A stretch of 64,000 bases of DNA from Sphingobacteriales bacterium (GCA_016700115.1 CP064999.1:5823501-5887500), one strand, 5' to 3'. Shown: positions 25,101-31,500, counted from the stretch's first letter. A program made the numbers and translations. The notes: a model not told the origin generated them from the sequence alone.

Positions 25101-26971
25101 TAAGTTTGCCCTGTCAACGGAGTCATCGTTATTCCGCTATTGCCTCCGTAGTCAAGCGAATTGGTTGCGCTCCAGGTTGCTCCGGTAAATACCATATTGG
25201 TAAGTTTAACAAAGTCTATGGCATTTGAGCCGCCGTTTGAGTCGGTAATGGTAGAACCGGATCCACTACTGTAGATATTGACGAATTTGAGGCAAGTGCC
25301 GGTAGCCGACAAACCGGTCAGGTTTTGAACTCTGGCATTAGCGATTTGCCAGTTAGTTCCGGCAGGCAGGCTTACCTGCCCGAATGTGTTATTTTGGTCG
25401 CAATAAAACATCGGATTCAAACCATTCGAGGTAATGGTGAAATCGCCGAACGTGTTTGTCCCCAAAATATAGTTCCAGTCGGTACTGTTTACTGAGGCAT
25501 TAATATAATTAATTGTTATATTGCCAAAAGTATTGTTGGTGTCTTCCTTGTAGATGCGTGAGCCGTTATTGATGGTGATGAATACATTGCCATACACCGA
25601 GTTGCTGTTGCGGAAACGGATGTTGGTAGCACTATTTGTATTGTATAAATGCCGGATAACTACCGTACCGAAAGTTTTACCGCCTCCATCTATATACATT
25701 TCACTCCAGTTTACGGTATGCAGCAACAATACTGCTCCGCCCATAGTGAGGATGGTATTCACATTAGCACTCACCCTGAACTGGTATTGTGCCCGCACGG
25801 TATCGGTGCCGGCATAATCGAGGGTGCGAACTGATCCATTATCAACACCATTGAAGTTTTGACCATAATCAACCGATTTTCCGTTAGACCGGAAAATACC
25901 GGTGAAATGTTCGGTGGTGCCGGTTGCTTTAAAATTGTCTTGCAGAATCCATTCGCCACCACTCCCGTTAAAACGAACATTGGTGAACGACTTACCTGCT
26001 GAGGTAATGGTTTGTCCGGTGGTAACAGCTGTAAAATCTACTCGGCTTGTTTGGTTAAAGGTAACAGCCGAACTGAGCGTAAATGATTTTTTCACCGTCA
26101 GGACATTGCTATGGGTGAAGGTACTTGCTCCGTTGATAATAGAGAAGTTTCCATTGACGGTCATGGCAACATTATTGAGGTTGAAATTGAACGGTGCATT
26201 ATCCATCAGGAAATCTCCCGTTACGGCTATGACCAACCCACTTACCGTGAAGGCAGAAGGTGTCATATTCTGAAAGGTCAGGTTACCGGTAACATTGAGG
26301 CCGTTGCCCATGGAATAGCTGCCCGAAGAAATATTTTGAAAAGTCATGTTTCCACCCACGGTTACGGTGTTGTTGGTCGTAAAGGTTCCTCCGGTCAATC
26401 CTTGCAGGGTCATATTGCCCGAAACCTGTGTGTTGCCCCCTGTACGGGAAAATGTCGGGGCAGAGTTTTGAATGGTCAAAGCTCCACCTACGGTCATAGT
26501 GCCGCCCGATTTAGTAAACGACATATTGACCCCATCAACTAATAAATCGCCGGTGATGAGCAGGTTACCATTTGCATGACTAAAGGTGAACGGTGTCCCC
26601 TGTACCGTAAAGTTGCCGGCAATATTGAGGTTATACCCTGCTCCGGTGAAGGTTGGGTTGTTGCTAACACTGTTCCATGAAAAGTCCTTACTAAAAGCTT
26701 CCTGATTGAGCGTTACCGATTGTCCTGAAGCCGTAAACGAATTGGCATCGAAAACAACGTTGTCCAAAATACTGGGAACAATGGTATGCTTGATAGTGCC
26801 ACCCGAAGTGGTCGCCCAATGATTGAGGTCGTTCCAAACACCGGTACCCCCCACCCAATAATAAGTGTTTTGAGAGTATGCCTTATTGATAAATACGAAG
26901 GGCAATAAGAATAAAATTAGCCACTTGGCTGACTTTTTAATTAGTTGGAGATTGTGTACTGATAGATTCAT
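7082..26971 (-). CDS. Giant secreted multidomain adhesin (SprB/HYR/LamG type), main part
   Basis: The frame begins at 27001, but the ATG at 26971 starts a proper signal peptide (MNLSVHNLQLIKKSAKWLIL, cut near SQ). Approximate order from that start: five 'YYWVGGTGNWNDxxHW' beta-rich modules (30-2320), each ending in a 'GGATFNA...NGNNTGW' motif; two SprB repeats (2327-2477); a PKD domain with DFGDTG (2477-2557); an interrupted SprB repeat (2557-2813); HYR with inserted LamG (2813-3123); choice-of-anchor-D-like, EGF-like (CSCNCLPGYSGANC) and a beta-helix-like region (3208-3747); LamG; a second anchor-D-like domain; then HYR modules, three more split by LamG (4183-5293); an HYR array to 6167; Ig-like modules. 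It is expected on the cell surface. SprB of Flavobacterium is the closest functional parallel, a gliding adhesin, but that role is inferred. The last residues (from about 7152 down) are out of frame. Confidence 0.9.
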   Translation of the reverse strand: MNLSVHNLQLIKKSAKWLILFLLPFVFINKAYSQNTYYWVGGTGVWNDLNHWATTSGGTIKHTIVPSILDNVVFDANSFTASGQSVTLNQEAFSKDFSWNSVSNNPTFTGAGYNLNIAGNFTVQGTPFTFSHANGNLLITGDLLVDGVNMSFTKSGGTMTVGGALTIQNSAPTFSRTGGNTQVSGNMTLQGLTGGTFTTNNTVTVGGNMTFQNISSGSYSMGNGLNVTGNLTFQNMTPSAFTVSGLVIAVTGDFLMDNAPFNFNLNNVAMTVNGNFSIINGASTFTHSNVLTVKKSFTLSSAVTFNQTSRVDFTAVTTGQTITSAGKSFTNVRFNGSGGEWILQDNFKATGTTEHFTGIFRSNGKSVDYGQNFNGVDNGSVRTLDYAGTDTVRAQYQFRVSANVNTILTMGGAVLLLHTVNWSEMYIDGGGKTFGTVVIRHLYNTNSATNIRFRNSNSVYGNVFITINNGSRIYKEDTNNTFGNITINYINASVNSTDWNYILGTNTFGDFTITSNGLNPMFYCDQNNTFGQVSLPAGTNWQIANARVQNLTGLSATGTCLKFVNIYSSGSGSTITDSNGGSNAIDFVKLTNMVFTGATWSATNSLDYGGNSGITMTPLTGQTYYWVGGAGNWSNTARWSLTSGGAPAGCIPVDVDHVVFDNNSFTGTDQTVTLDIAPTITNMTWTAGVTGGPNFNGSQALILTGDLNVAGTMDWNLTGTLTLRKSIILNNTMTWNHNNIVYFSGTTAGNTINMSGKTFINRAVFDNPGNTASGQWTLAAAFKVLPSTYTTINDATFSSGGYSVDFGDYLEANGNAIKVMDFTGTDTVRVKRGWYILNNTNATLTMGNAVVLLRQPAGEGNHIVFEGGGKAYYDVVFDAKQTNGTYTIYVRHNSTTFRDVYFNISGNQNVRMEQTSYVFRDVYAGYLSSNTGYSPNFEVFNNHTFTSLQFTNPSVVPKLYLHASNIIDTLKLYHGMSVFFGNNQIQTLQSVTATSLCTRLINIASTSAGNQATLTDASGTNSLDYVSLKDIKAQGGASWNASNVVDNGNNTGWTITVAPSVTYYWIGGTGNWNDGAHWSVSSGGAPAGCSPNPQDDVVFDNNSFSATGQTVTLLANAICRNMTWTTGVTQNPTFTGSFVMEVNGDLQVLGTMTWVQNNILYPRGDFILNGNVTWNHAHYLYFYSDSTNNIVNTAGKTLLHAVAFDAKTTGSAPKWTLGSNYKLQNGSNQYITYVVEGTLETAGYTVDAGYEFRANDGNDVRTINLTGTDTLRMQNAWRIHSGVNTTFIKDNATILLLTSSGDNQQFEGGNRTYNDVVVRNTSNTHNSYIQFLGNNNIRDVFIRFPFTGNAGKQVFFDNVAVFRNIDIIYSATNNLLVHFRNGPNTFNNVNVNMSSSGSSYFYFQNTGHQFNNFNVQSVSGNANFYFQSANNLFQDVVVTSTNLGSAYLQMEQNASFNKLDLPNGFDMLIYAGRTQTIGNFIPRSTCLKRSKIRGQNATTSKISQASGVINTEWITLENHTVQGGATFNATDVTQVGTITGWNAVAVQPITLFWVGGTGNWNDANHWAFVSGGPGNGCLIPTSIDHAVFDANSFTAVSQIVTMNITGQCKNMIWNNVVFTPTFYQNGNTQDLTVYGDLVVNSTMVWNWTNSGNSILYLKGSVTIASTVTWNHFKETRFEPLAGTYTINMGGKTFLNNIRFSGAISAKWYLLNGLTVFNSVTTYFVQGELYSNGYAVDFGFALDFNNTNIKKMDFTGTSTVKVRRDWLGNGTGTTLVSGDAIILLESSFSENLTFNGGSISTYGDVTIRHLHANNLTVTLNGNNVIQDLVFEYTNRKDITINGNSTFGNFTLTQDYSVTSNIPQHSITGINTFGSFVILSLGVQGPEFSISQNNTYGNLVSAGRGTRLKFGNGKTQTINGEILVLGTGGQPIFFNSTTAGAQATISKASGNVCLDFVWIKDINATGGATFNAGINGANLGNNTGINFNSACAAYYWIGGSGNWSDLNHWATSSGGSTLHVQLPTEIDDVYFDANSFTASGQTVTFDDPNAECRSMNWFSALYQPTLAGSTTGIDIYGSLVLTPFMNQNWNGTWNFMAQNGQSSIDTKGKTLQNLTVNTLMGSVPVLLTNNLKIANDLTLTRGNFQTMGYGIDTKNFNLVGTESRTLQLGASVVTVSDGKWDVQDATNLTINPGTSKIIVKSNGGSAHFYGGSKTYNNANIYTTTTMSSTMTGSNTFSELKVEPGVTLSLEAGSTQTTTSLLTSGTCSKTLTIQSTVPGTQANFSQASGVVSTSFLNLKDNNATGGATFNATQATDNGNNSGWNFINVPALQVSVAITNATCPTPNNGVANAVVIGGSAPFSYLWNTIETTQTLNNLSAGTYAVTVTDGAGCVAMASGTVSQPASYNFAATTTGSMVCYGLTNGTASVTLGGTAQLPATYLWSNSATAATITNLAPATYSVTVTDAVNCKAIRSAVVDERPNINTNLFVNSGKCLNAPISFTGSGTGTGLQYAWDFGDTGTANIQSPSHTYTAPNSYTTQLTITDENNCSSSALQVLTITTPPALAAVTATNASCLNTCDGAVTLTPSDGLLPFSEGNFEFIHNFDGTVFNSSVFSRDNIATYSQNNALNVSHATPSWDKYVYTNQTFARATGKDFTFSYYHPASTNSMIGWHGNSTTGNNTSRYIDMLYAFYFNGNSTLNIYEDGNNRGTFTAQVPGGYTTDTWYEGKIVLRNTGADYYLRKQGDATYALVYSSTFSTETNLRAGFTYYSSGTAITDNWKVGYSNPATANVCPGTYQYFVTDANFCTASASTTVSVGDATPPTVNCPINQTVNLSAGNCSAAVTVAAPTFSDNCTMLGNVLDFDGTNDYITIPGSFNSNFSSNRITIEGWVYNASGYTPNNCMLAGESFLGDGNIRFAVHLIGGNIYAGTHPANLAGVFAPFATNTWVHFAGTYDGSLIRLYLNGTQVASAAVAGLPNGNEEWRIGRRWDNADYFKGKLDEVRIWNVARTATEINANKNQTISPQTGLVAYYRFNQGVAGGNNTAITQATDASGNNNNGTLQNFTLNSATSNFLLDNPNVSFSIPTNSFNSTTNASGTYPLGTNTVTWSLTDQNNNIGTCSHTITVLEPTPPSLTCPANQTLSLDGSNQATLPDYSGLATVSDNCPGAVQLVQSPTAGNTITGTTPVTVTFIATDVSGNTATCSFTVTGVIIDMLVEGNSQPIMDGDTSPSSDDHTQFGNVNVGGNLVRTFTIQNTGTAPLNISSVNSNNPLFTVGALTPASPIPAPGSATFTVTFSPTATGTQNADIGINWDEGVYDFSVQGTGVCGNTCLNGATQNNDCSCNCLPGYSGANCQIVSYIFYGYTNTDWSTASNWNTGVVPTTALLNSGDAVIVAANCIMPALSISFPSGTTFTINPAVSLTADLNAYITINSGVVFTINGNLYQGRVTNTGTMDVYGIYSAFYMTNMSGGNMNVKTGASYSCPACAESMQAGSFVNNEGTLHVGTSGTWNCTLTNYATGSVTDGGLGAQITIGSSGTVHNYGYYLSRTSGVAGVFNNYSTGILTMPSSCNFTIYNGGQFFNSGNITIPVGDPFSVNAGGTLTNNSTGIITNNGSMPVALTATMTNNGTYKGNGTFSTSLFTNQTTGFVVPGSSPGCLTYGSGFTNSGTLNIEAAGTTPCTGHDKLFVTGTATLGNTLALTITFTPVVLTILTIIDADVLSGTFTTVTGLTTNWSVNYNTVAGNVELVYTPPVPATALHLNGAAPSDNVNSPSITAFGTQPVTIEFWAKNESSFCFPVGFANSYLFMFAGGNFVIRKDFVGDYNTGATVSNTGTVWEHFALTYDGINTFRAYKNGVPTPTPSFTGFSGSAATGTLQVGEPKGGYPYTGAIDEVRMWSELRSDAQILANYNTELTDMTPCLQVYWKFNQGYIGANNSAVTSAYDNAYAVNQGGTLTNFALTGSTGNWVAGSGITDVVSEYILAPEADLKGNGNGIADGDPSPTPTDHTDFGNVPLSLSRTFTVENNGTATLNISGLTITGTNAADFTVTTPPAATVSIGNNTTFTVLFTPSSVGLKTAVMHINNDDCDEGDYNVTIQGTGTCVAPTITCPGNLSANTSSNCDAVVTYSPTTTGNPAPSVTYVFSGASSGSGSGNGSGSAFNKGTTTVTLTATNACGSQTCSFNVVVTDTTLPTITCTGNVSINNTPGQCTGSTTLTQPTVSDNCIDLGNALNFDGVDDRVNLQTPLFSTSNAGQNYTIELWMKASPSANVGGLITQYPNTASPIRWGIRLNGSNRISYWRGGVYLLTSTIDVADNTWHHIAFVKNGSGSNQLLLYVDGVLNGTGTDSDFFENTNTVLGFFPNAGSPYNGSLDGVRVWNVARTQSQIVANMNLELNAQSGLIAAYNFNQGTANGNNAGITNAIDDSGNGVTGTLQNFALNGTSSNWVNGKTVVPTITNNAPGTYPIGTTTVTWTATDVVGNTATCAQTVTVTDNEPPALTCPANQTINALSGICTANYTIADPVSDNCSGPIWSYTLSGVTLGSVSGIADGTGSGSLTFNKGVTLVSLSATDAVSNASTCSFTVTVNDTQVPTITCAANVSINNTPGQCTGTTTLTQPTVSDNCPNNYTLSNAIKCDGSNDYVESSPLSLGSSDFTVEFMVKPATLGGYPVLFAQDQAGTGAPAFRVEATNGSNVLLFVMSDASYSVAFYSTTALSVGTWTHVAVVRSGSTYTIYMNGVASGTSTIGGSINQSANTFNLRIGSRRNSSGTVQDPFNGTFDEFRVWNVARTPGQLLTNMTVELAGSESGLIRYYKFNQGTAGGSNAGLTTVTATTGANATLFNFALTGVASNWVQGIPTTASFTVTNDAPTTYPKGNTTVVWTTTDAAGNTATCGQTVTVVDNEAPTISCPVDQGVNANLNTCTGTFTIADPVNDNCSGATYGYIQSGATTGTASGFPDGSGSGPISFNIGTTTVTLVGTDAANNTASCSFTLTVYDIQPPSITCAGNVSINNTPGQCTGTTTLTQPTVSDNCSVANNALHFDGSNDGVATASYSGTSIFTGDLTIEAWFRSSANLNGQCLLSRAHNREFDLTFWGNQLNYYHGNGSTYVNNVAFNYVFSPNIWYHIAVVRNISTNQISLYVNGVFEQTIVAQVVAISPTTIPLYIGRRPGGNYFPGAVDDLRIWNVQRTALEISGNYNSELNTYPSSLIAYYKFNHGVPGGSNAGVTTLTDFATTPRNGTLSSFALTGATSNWIAGPLGGLSWVSNAPGTYPIGTTTVTWTATDGVGLTATCSQTVTVTDSEAPTVTCPATTTTINTNAGASCEITIPNYAALLSPTDNCTASGSIVEAQTIPAGAYNVSGDGATVVVNYTATDGATVPNTTTCTVTITVNDNDAPTFTCPTPTLVLNTTGNGSCEVSIPDLVAMVSDAADNCGLAVVPVTQSIPAGAYSGVSDGNTIPVVVMVADAATPANTTTCTITFTVNDDDAPVVTCPAATTVINTNAGSSCEITIPNYVAMLSPTDNCTASGNIVEAQTILAGGYTTGVYHGATITVQYTATDSATPANTTTCTVEITVNDDDAPTLANPGDQVLNTILNTCAANYTIIDPLTDNCVATWSYTLSGATFGASSGIADGSNSNVISFNKGITNVTLNGIDEASNLAMTVWFTVTVLDTQAPTLTCPSNQVFNTAPNSCNATFTLVDPIYDNCPGVTWGFGLSGATTSTNSGIADGANINNVSFNPGVTTVTYSGVDASGNLATTCSFTVSVTDNQLPVFTCPTPALTLNTTGNNNCEVVIPNLVPLVIPSDNCGLAVPAVTQSIAAGVYTGVSHGSTIPVSLTVTDASGNTAGCTVTFTVNDNDAPGLSCPSNIVQASNPLTCEASVPFTLPTPTDNCTGVSLVSTHLPGSSFVVGTTTVVLTATDGAGNSTSCSFTVTVNDATPPLAVCPSNISQPASPGQCFAPVTFTIPPASDNCTGNPSEFSNIPSGSNFAVGTTTVQITASDAANNTGTCSFTVTVTDNQTPVAQCPASITQTVGTGVCNTAVSFTLPPASDNCSAVSVANPASGSSFGLGTSTVTVTATDASNNSSSCSFTVTINGTAPPVANCPANIIQGVDAGQCFATVNFTLPAPSDDCGATSTANPASGSAFAIGTTTVTVTATDAVGSIGTCSFTVTVPNPVVPAIYGTPTGCSIVTLMASGGTGYQWSGGNTPNQALNSFTTSGTYTVTVTNGNGCANTASVVVTVIPTTFNVTTVSTCNSYFWPITGLTYTATGLYHHLVGCHTETLDLTIANGGNTTNTTYMFACVSYTWPVNGQTYTETGIYTHTVGCTTEILDLTINEGNETIGYVSGITSSICEGETISTTANGGTNYQWSGPNGYTATGAILNRPNATTDMTGLYTVTISAGNGCSETIITTLITVNTNPVAGITGVNNLCIGNTIMLTATGGNFYQWSGPGGYTNSGAVLTRVNATAPMSGVYTVTVTNANGCIGTASMNVMVNAAPVITITGATAVCTGSIINLTATGGVSYQWSGPGGFTATGAYMTRTAAAGTGGTYSVTVTDANGCTGIKAVTVSVTTSTVSANITGTLTYCAGTTITLTASGGVSYQWSGPAGIVQRAMYCQFPTQHLPCREYM

Positions 26972-27047
26972 GATCCTCAAATTATAGTTAAATAAAAACA
27001 TTTCTTGTGATTATGGTCTTGACAAGGTGCCGGGTATTTCATCCCAA

Positions 27048-27389
27048 CTAATTGAACCACTTTTTCCATATACTTTTTTTGGCAGTTTCCCAGATATAGA
27101 GTTTGCGCCTTTCTTTGTAATAGCCACAAACAATCATGACTTCATATTCACCCGGTAGCAATGCGCTCAAGTCCATAAAAATAGTTCCACCGGAATTAGG
27201 GAGGTTATGTGCTGCTTCATATACCACATTGCCCTGATCTGACTTAATGATGACAGCCAACGCATGTTGTATGCTTCCACTGCAATTCAGATAGACCCCA
27301 CCATCGGGCATAGGCGGGTTGGGAAATAAATCACCGATGATAATTCTGCTGTTGTTTGACATCATGTTTTGCGGGCGTACAGGATTCAT
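27048..27389 (-). CDS. Small protein resembling a free-standing T9SS sorting domain
   Basis: A 113-residue protein, the first gene of the unit that continues into the giant adhesin 76 nt downstream. It has no signal peptide. Its body follows the layout of a type A sorting domain: IGDLFPNPPMPDGGVYL (PNP at 23-25), a central 'ALAVIIKSDQGNVVYEA' strand pair (43-59), then 'FMDLSALLPGEYEVMIV' (71-87) and 'KLYI'. Unlike real cargo it continues into a basic, tryptophan-containing tail (TAKKSIWKKW). The fold assignment is by pattern only; the role is unknown. Options are a cytoplasmic regulator or chaperone related to the adhesin's sorting domain, or a remnant of a lost cargo gene. An own promoter upstream argues against a mere remnant. 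Confidence 0.65.
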   Translation of the reverse strand: MNPVRPQNMMSNNSRIIIGDLFPNPPMPDGGVYLNCSGSIQHALAVIIKSDQGNVVYEAAHNLPNSGGTIFMDLSALLPGEYEVMIVCGYYKERRKLYIWETAKKSIWKKWFN

Positions 27390-27411
27390 AATAAGATTGT
27401 GATTGTCGCCG

Positions 27412-27440
27412 CAAATTTAGATTGCCCAATAGGATACAAA
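27412..27440 (-). promoter_or_regulatory. Promoter of the small-protein / giant-adhesin unit
   Basis: Minus strand: TTTG (27437-27440), a 17-nt spacer, TAAATTTG (27412-27419), an exact match to TAnnTTTG. The ATG at 27389 lies 22 nt downstream of the -7 box. No comparable match was seen in the 76 nt between the small gene and the giant gene, so the two are probably one transcript. Confidence 0.58.
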
Positions 27441-27782
27441 ATGGACATATTGGGGGGTCAAAATGGACATTTTTGCCCCAATTCTTAAATATTTGCCCCC
27501 TGAACAACTATTTTCTAAGGTTTATACAAGAGAAGTTGGAGTTAAATCAGGCTAAGTCAATGTTTTAAAAAACGCTGTGAAACTCTGCGTCTTACTTTGT
27601 GCACTTTGCGATAAAAAAAATTGCAACTCAGGTCAGTTAAGTGCCTGTCCGACAACTAATTCCAAGTGAATAGCACTAAAAGAGCACCTGTTGCATCTTG
27701 GAGTTATACGGATTGCCAATTCATTATAGTCTAATCCAATTGTTCTGTATATCCCAAAATCTGGCGTTTTGGGATAAATGTA

Positions 27783-27948
27783 ATGCAGTAGGCATATTAT
27801 ATTGGTAGAACAGCCGGTACAAGGAATCTCAATGCCGTAGGCATGTAATTTACATAGAACAACATCTTTTACAACCTTTATTACATTCCTACGGAATGAT
27901 GATTACGGGTTGTTTTTCGTAGCTACCAATATATTATCCCTACGGGAT
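27783..27948. repeat. Cluster of short palindromes with a CCTACGG / CCGTAGG core
   Basis: The gene-free region 27441-28180 holds four short (near-)palindromes: ATGCAGTAGGCAT (27783-27795), ATGCCGTAGGCAT (27832-27844), CATTCCTACGGAATG (27884-27898) and ATCCCTACGGGAT (27936-27948). They share a central G/C-TA-C/G motif but differ in their arms. I see no coding sequence around them. Confidence 0.7.
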
Positions 27949-28180
27949 AAGGATAACAAAATTGTTTCAGTTCCAAAAAATATCAACTGCCATTATCTTG
28001 AATGGACTATTTTAATATTACAATCCATATTAAAGGCAATTTTTATGATCTTGTATTGAATTTCGGTTTTAGAATTTTAATTCAAGTAACATTTCAATTA
28101 CTTAGTGTTGTCGGATTAGCTCTTAGTTATTACAGGTTCACATTATTTTTCCCGCAGATAACGCAGATTTTCGCAGAATT

Positions 28181-28482
28181 TTCAGGGGTGCATTGGGAAA
28201 TTGTAGGGGTACATTGAGTCATTGCACAGGTGATTTAAAGTATTGCAGAGGTGCATGAAGTCTTTGTGCAGGTGATTTGAAGCTTTGAAGGGGTGCAATA
28301 AGTCTTTGCACAGGTGATTTAAAACATTGCAGGGGTGCATTGCGTCTTTGCAAAGGTGATTTAAAGCATTGCAAAGATACATTGCTTCTTTGCACAGGTG
28401 ATTAAAAGCAATGCAGGGGTGCATGAAGGCTATGTGCAGGTGATTCAAGCCAATGCAGGGGTGCATGAAGTCTTTGCAGGGA
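28181..28482. repeat. 42-bp tandem array, about seven units (21-bp half-units)
   Basis: Clear units start at 28223, 28265, 28307, 28349, 28391, 28433 and 28475, with a weaker one before. A typical unit is a 21-nt half 'TGCACAGGTGATTTAAAGNAT' followed by a related half 'TGCAGGGGTGCATGAAGTCTT'. The minus strand stays open through the array for 101 codons with a heptapeptide rhythm (NHLCKDA / MHPCNVL), but I treat this as a by-product of a period divisible by three. Confidence 0.88.
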
Positions 28483-28546
28483 AACAAAAATCGCCTGCCA
28501 TGGGCTTTATTATAAGTTTCCGGATTCTATTACATTCAGAAGAAAA

Positions 28547-31500
28547 TCAGTGATGGATTGAACTATGAAGACTGGCGGAAGGGTAAATGCCAAAACGCTC
28601 TTTAAACTGTGCCGAAAAATACTTGATGTCCGAATAGCCAACCGCATACCCCACCTCTTTAATGGTGCTGAATTTACCCTGGTCCAAAAAAACTTTAGCA
28701 GTTTGAAGGCGCATTTCTCTGAGATACTGATAGGGAGCAAGCCCCGTTAGTTGTTTAATCCTTCGGTTAAACTGTCGTTGACTCAGATTCAGTTTGTCGG
28801 CAGCCCAATCCATATCAAACTGAGGCTCGGCAAGATATTGGGTAAAAACCTTTTCAACTTCTTCCAACCATAAAGCATCCACACTACTGATGATCATTTG
28901 CTTCTCCTCCGGCTTTTGGCTGTTTTTATTGGACGGGCTTTTTGCAAACTCCAACCTGTTATTGTAATTATCGAGCAGATTTTTTATCCTGACCTTCAGT
29001 TCTTCTTCCTCAAAAGGTTTGGTCAGGTAATCATCTACCCCTATGCGGAGCGCTTTAAGTTTCGACTTCAGGTCTTCGCGGGCAGTCAGCATAATAATGG
29101 GAATATGCCGGAAATTGTCGTTACTTTTTATCTTATCCAGCAACTGAAACCCATCCATAACCGGCATCATAATATCAGAAAGTATGAGGTCGGGAATTCT
29201 GCCGGACATAAGGATTTCGCAAGCCTCCTGACCATTGGTGGCGGAAATCACCTCATATTGGTCGCTTAGTAAAATGTTCAGATAATTTCGCAGGTCGTTA
29301 TTGTCTTCCGTGATCAAAATTACCGGTTTAACGGCAATTGATGGATTGTTTCCTTCCGGCAATTGCAGATTACCATTCATTGAATTATTCGTCAAAACGT
29401 TGTCCAATTCGTTTGTAGTTGAAGATACAACCAGGTCGGCAGGTGCTTCGTTTTTGGGAAACTGAAAATAAAAAGTACTGCCCCTGCCCCACTCGCTTTC
29501 AACCCAAACAGTCCCGCCCATCAATAAAGCTAACTCCTTGCATAAAGAAAGCCCAATCCCGCTTCCGCCCTGTGTCGGAGCATTTTTCAGTTTGGACTGG
29601 AAATAGCGCTCAAAAATAAACGGCAGGTCTTCCGGGTGAATACCCGTTCCGTTATCAGAAACAACCACCATCAATTGTTCACCGATATCCTCAACCCTTA
29701 AAATTATAGTGCCTCCCTGATCGGTAAATTTGACAGCATTCGACAAAAAATTCAGAATTACCTTTTCCAACATTCCCACATCTGTCAGGATATTGAGTTG
29801 TGGGTCAGATAAATTTTCCAACCCAACTTCGATGGATTTACCATGATGGATAGTGCCGAACTGAGCAACTAAGGAATTGATAAACTCATGAAAATTGATG
29901 GCCGATTCTTTAACCTCCAAAAACCCCATTTCTAACTTGGATAGGTCTAATATTTCGTTGACCAACCGAAGCAATTGTTTGCCATTCTGATAAACAAAAT
30001 TTAGCAATTGACGATCCTGAAACTCCAACACTTTACTTTTGAGCAACGTGGCTACAGGCCCGATAATGAGCGAAAGCGGGGTGCGTAACTCATGGCTGAC
30101 ATTGGCAAAAAATCTGGATTTCTGTCTTTCAAGCAATTTGAGTTCTTTTGCCTGTTGTTCAATCGTAACCTTATCCACCAAAATCTGATGCGTTCTTTCC
30201 TCGACAATTTTTTCGAGTTCCTGCTTTCGTTTGCGAAGCAATTGTGTCCGTCTTCTATAATATAGATAAGAGGCAAGCCCCAACATAAAGAGGGAAAGCA
30301 ATAAAAACCAGATTTGAAGGTAAACCGGTTTGACAGCAACCACCTGAAGCGTCAACAAATTATCAGACCATTGTCCGTCCGGAGTCTGTCCTTTAATTTG
30401 AAGCCGGTGTTTGCCATAAGGCACGCTGCTGAAATTAACCACATTATCTTTAATAAAATGCCATTGACGGTCCACTCCGTTTAACAGATAGGCATACCGG
30501 TTCTTGCTTGTTTCCTCGTAATTGAGCAACATAAATTCCAATCTGAAAAAGCGGTCATCCGGCAACAATGTAATCGTTTTATCCCTTAAAAATGCGGACT
30601 TTCTTGTTTCAGAAATTTCCCCATCCTCTGTAAACTGCTGATAATCTGTGATGACTAAGGGCGGATTTATCTCAGATTCTGTTTCAGAAAAGCGATCGGG
30701 GTGAAAAAATGTAATCCCGTTTAAACCTCCGAAATATAGCGTTCCGTCTTTTGCTTTAAAATGTGAAACGCGGTTAAATTCATTGTGTGTTATTCCGTCA
30801 CCGGTCAAAAAAGTTTCAGTACGGGTTGTATTTTTGTTAAAGCGCATGATGCCGTAATCGCTCGGCAACCACAGATTATCGCAGTTGTCATCATAAACCG
30901 CATATACTACATTGTTGCTTAGCCCATGAACCGTAGTGAACTGTTCGTAAAATCCGGATGCAGGGCTATATGAGTTTTGTCCGTTGGTAAAAGTGTGTTG
31001 CCGGTTCAAAGGTTTCCCCTTGTTCCAGTGTATCAGCCCGGAACCGCTTGTGCCTATCCAAAAAGAGCCGTCCGGGTCCTGATACATATACAAGAGGTTA
31101 TCAAAAGGGAAATAATATTGGTTCTTCCCACCTGACCAATACCGTTCAAAAATTTTACCGGTCTGCACTTCTAAACCATACAATCCCCCGTCGCTAACTA
31201 ACCATGTATTGCCGGTACGGTCTTTAAAGAACTGATAAGCAAATGAAACAGCCCCGTTCAGCTTTTCTAAAGGTGGCAACATCACAATCTTTTTGTTCTC
31301 TAAAAATCCGATTTCCCCACTATCAATCGAAAACCATATTTTTCCAAACTCATCTTCGTAAAACGTCCAAACACGGTAAAACATCCATTTAGTATCGGGA
31401 TCCGATATTTTAAACAGTTCGTACTCCAGTGTAACAGGGTTAAACTGAACTATCTGATTTTCGCTTTGATAATATAAAAACCCTTTGCTGTCTTTAAACA

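Noticed and set aside
28181..28482. Possible CRISPR array
   Set aside because: All positions of the unit are similarly conserved; there are no constant repeats alternating with unique spacers and no cas genes nearby.
28182..28487. 101-codon minus-strand reading frame over the second 42-bp array, heptapeptide repeats
   Set aside because: Same reason; no promoter, no domain, and the repeat explains the open frame.
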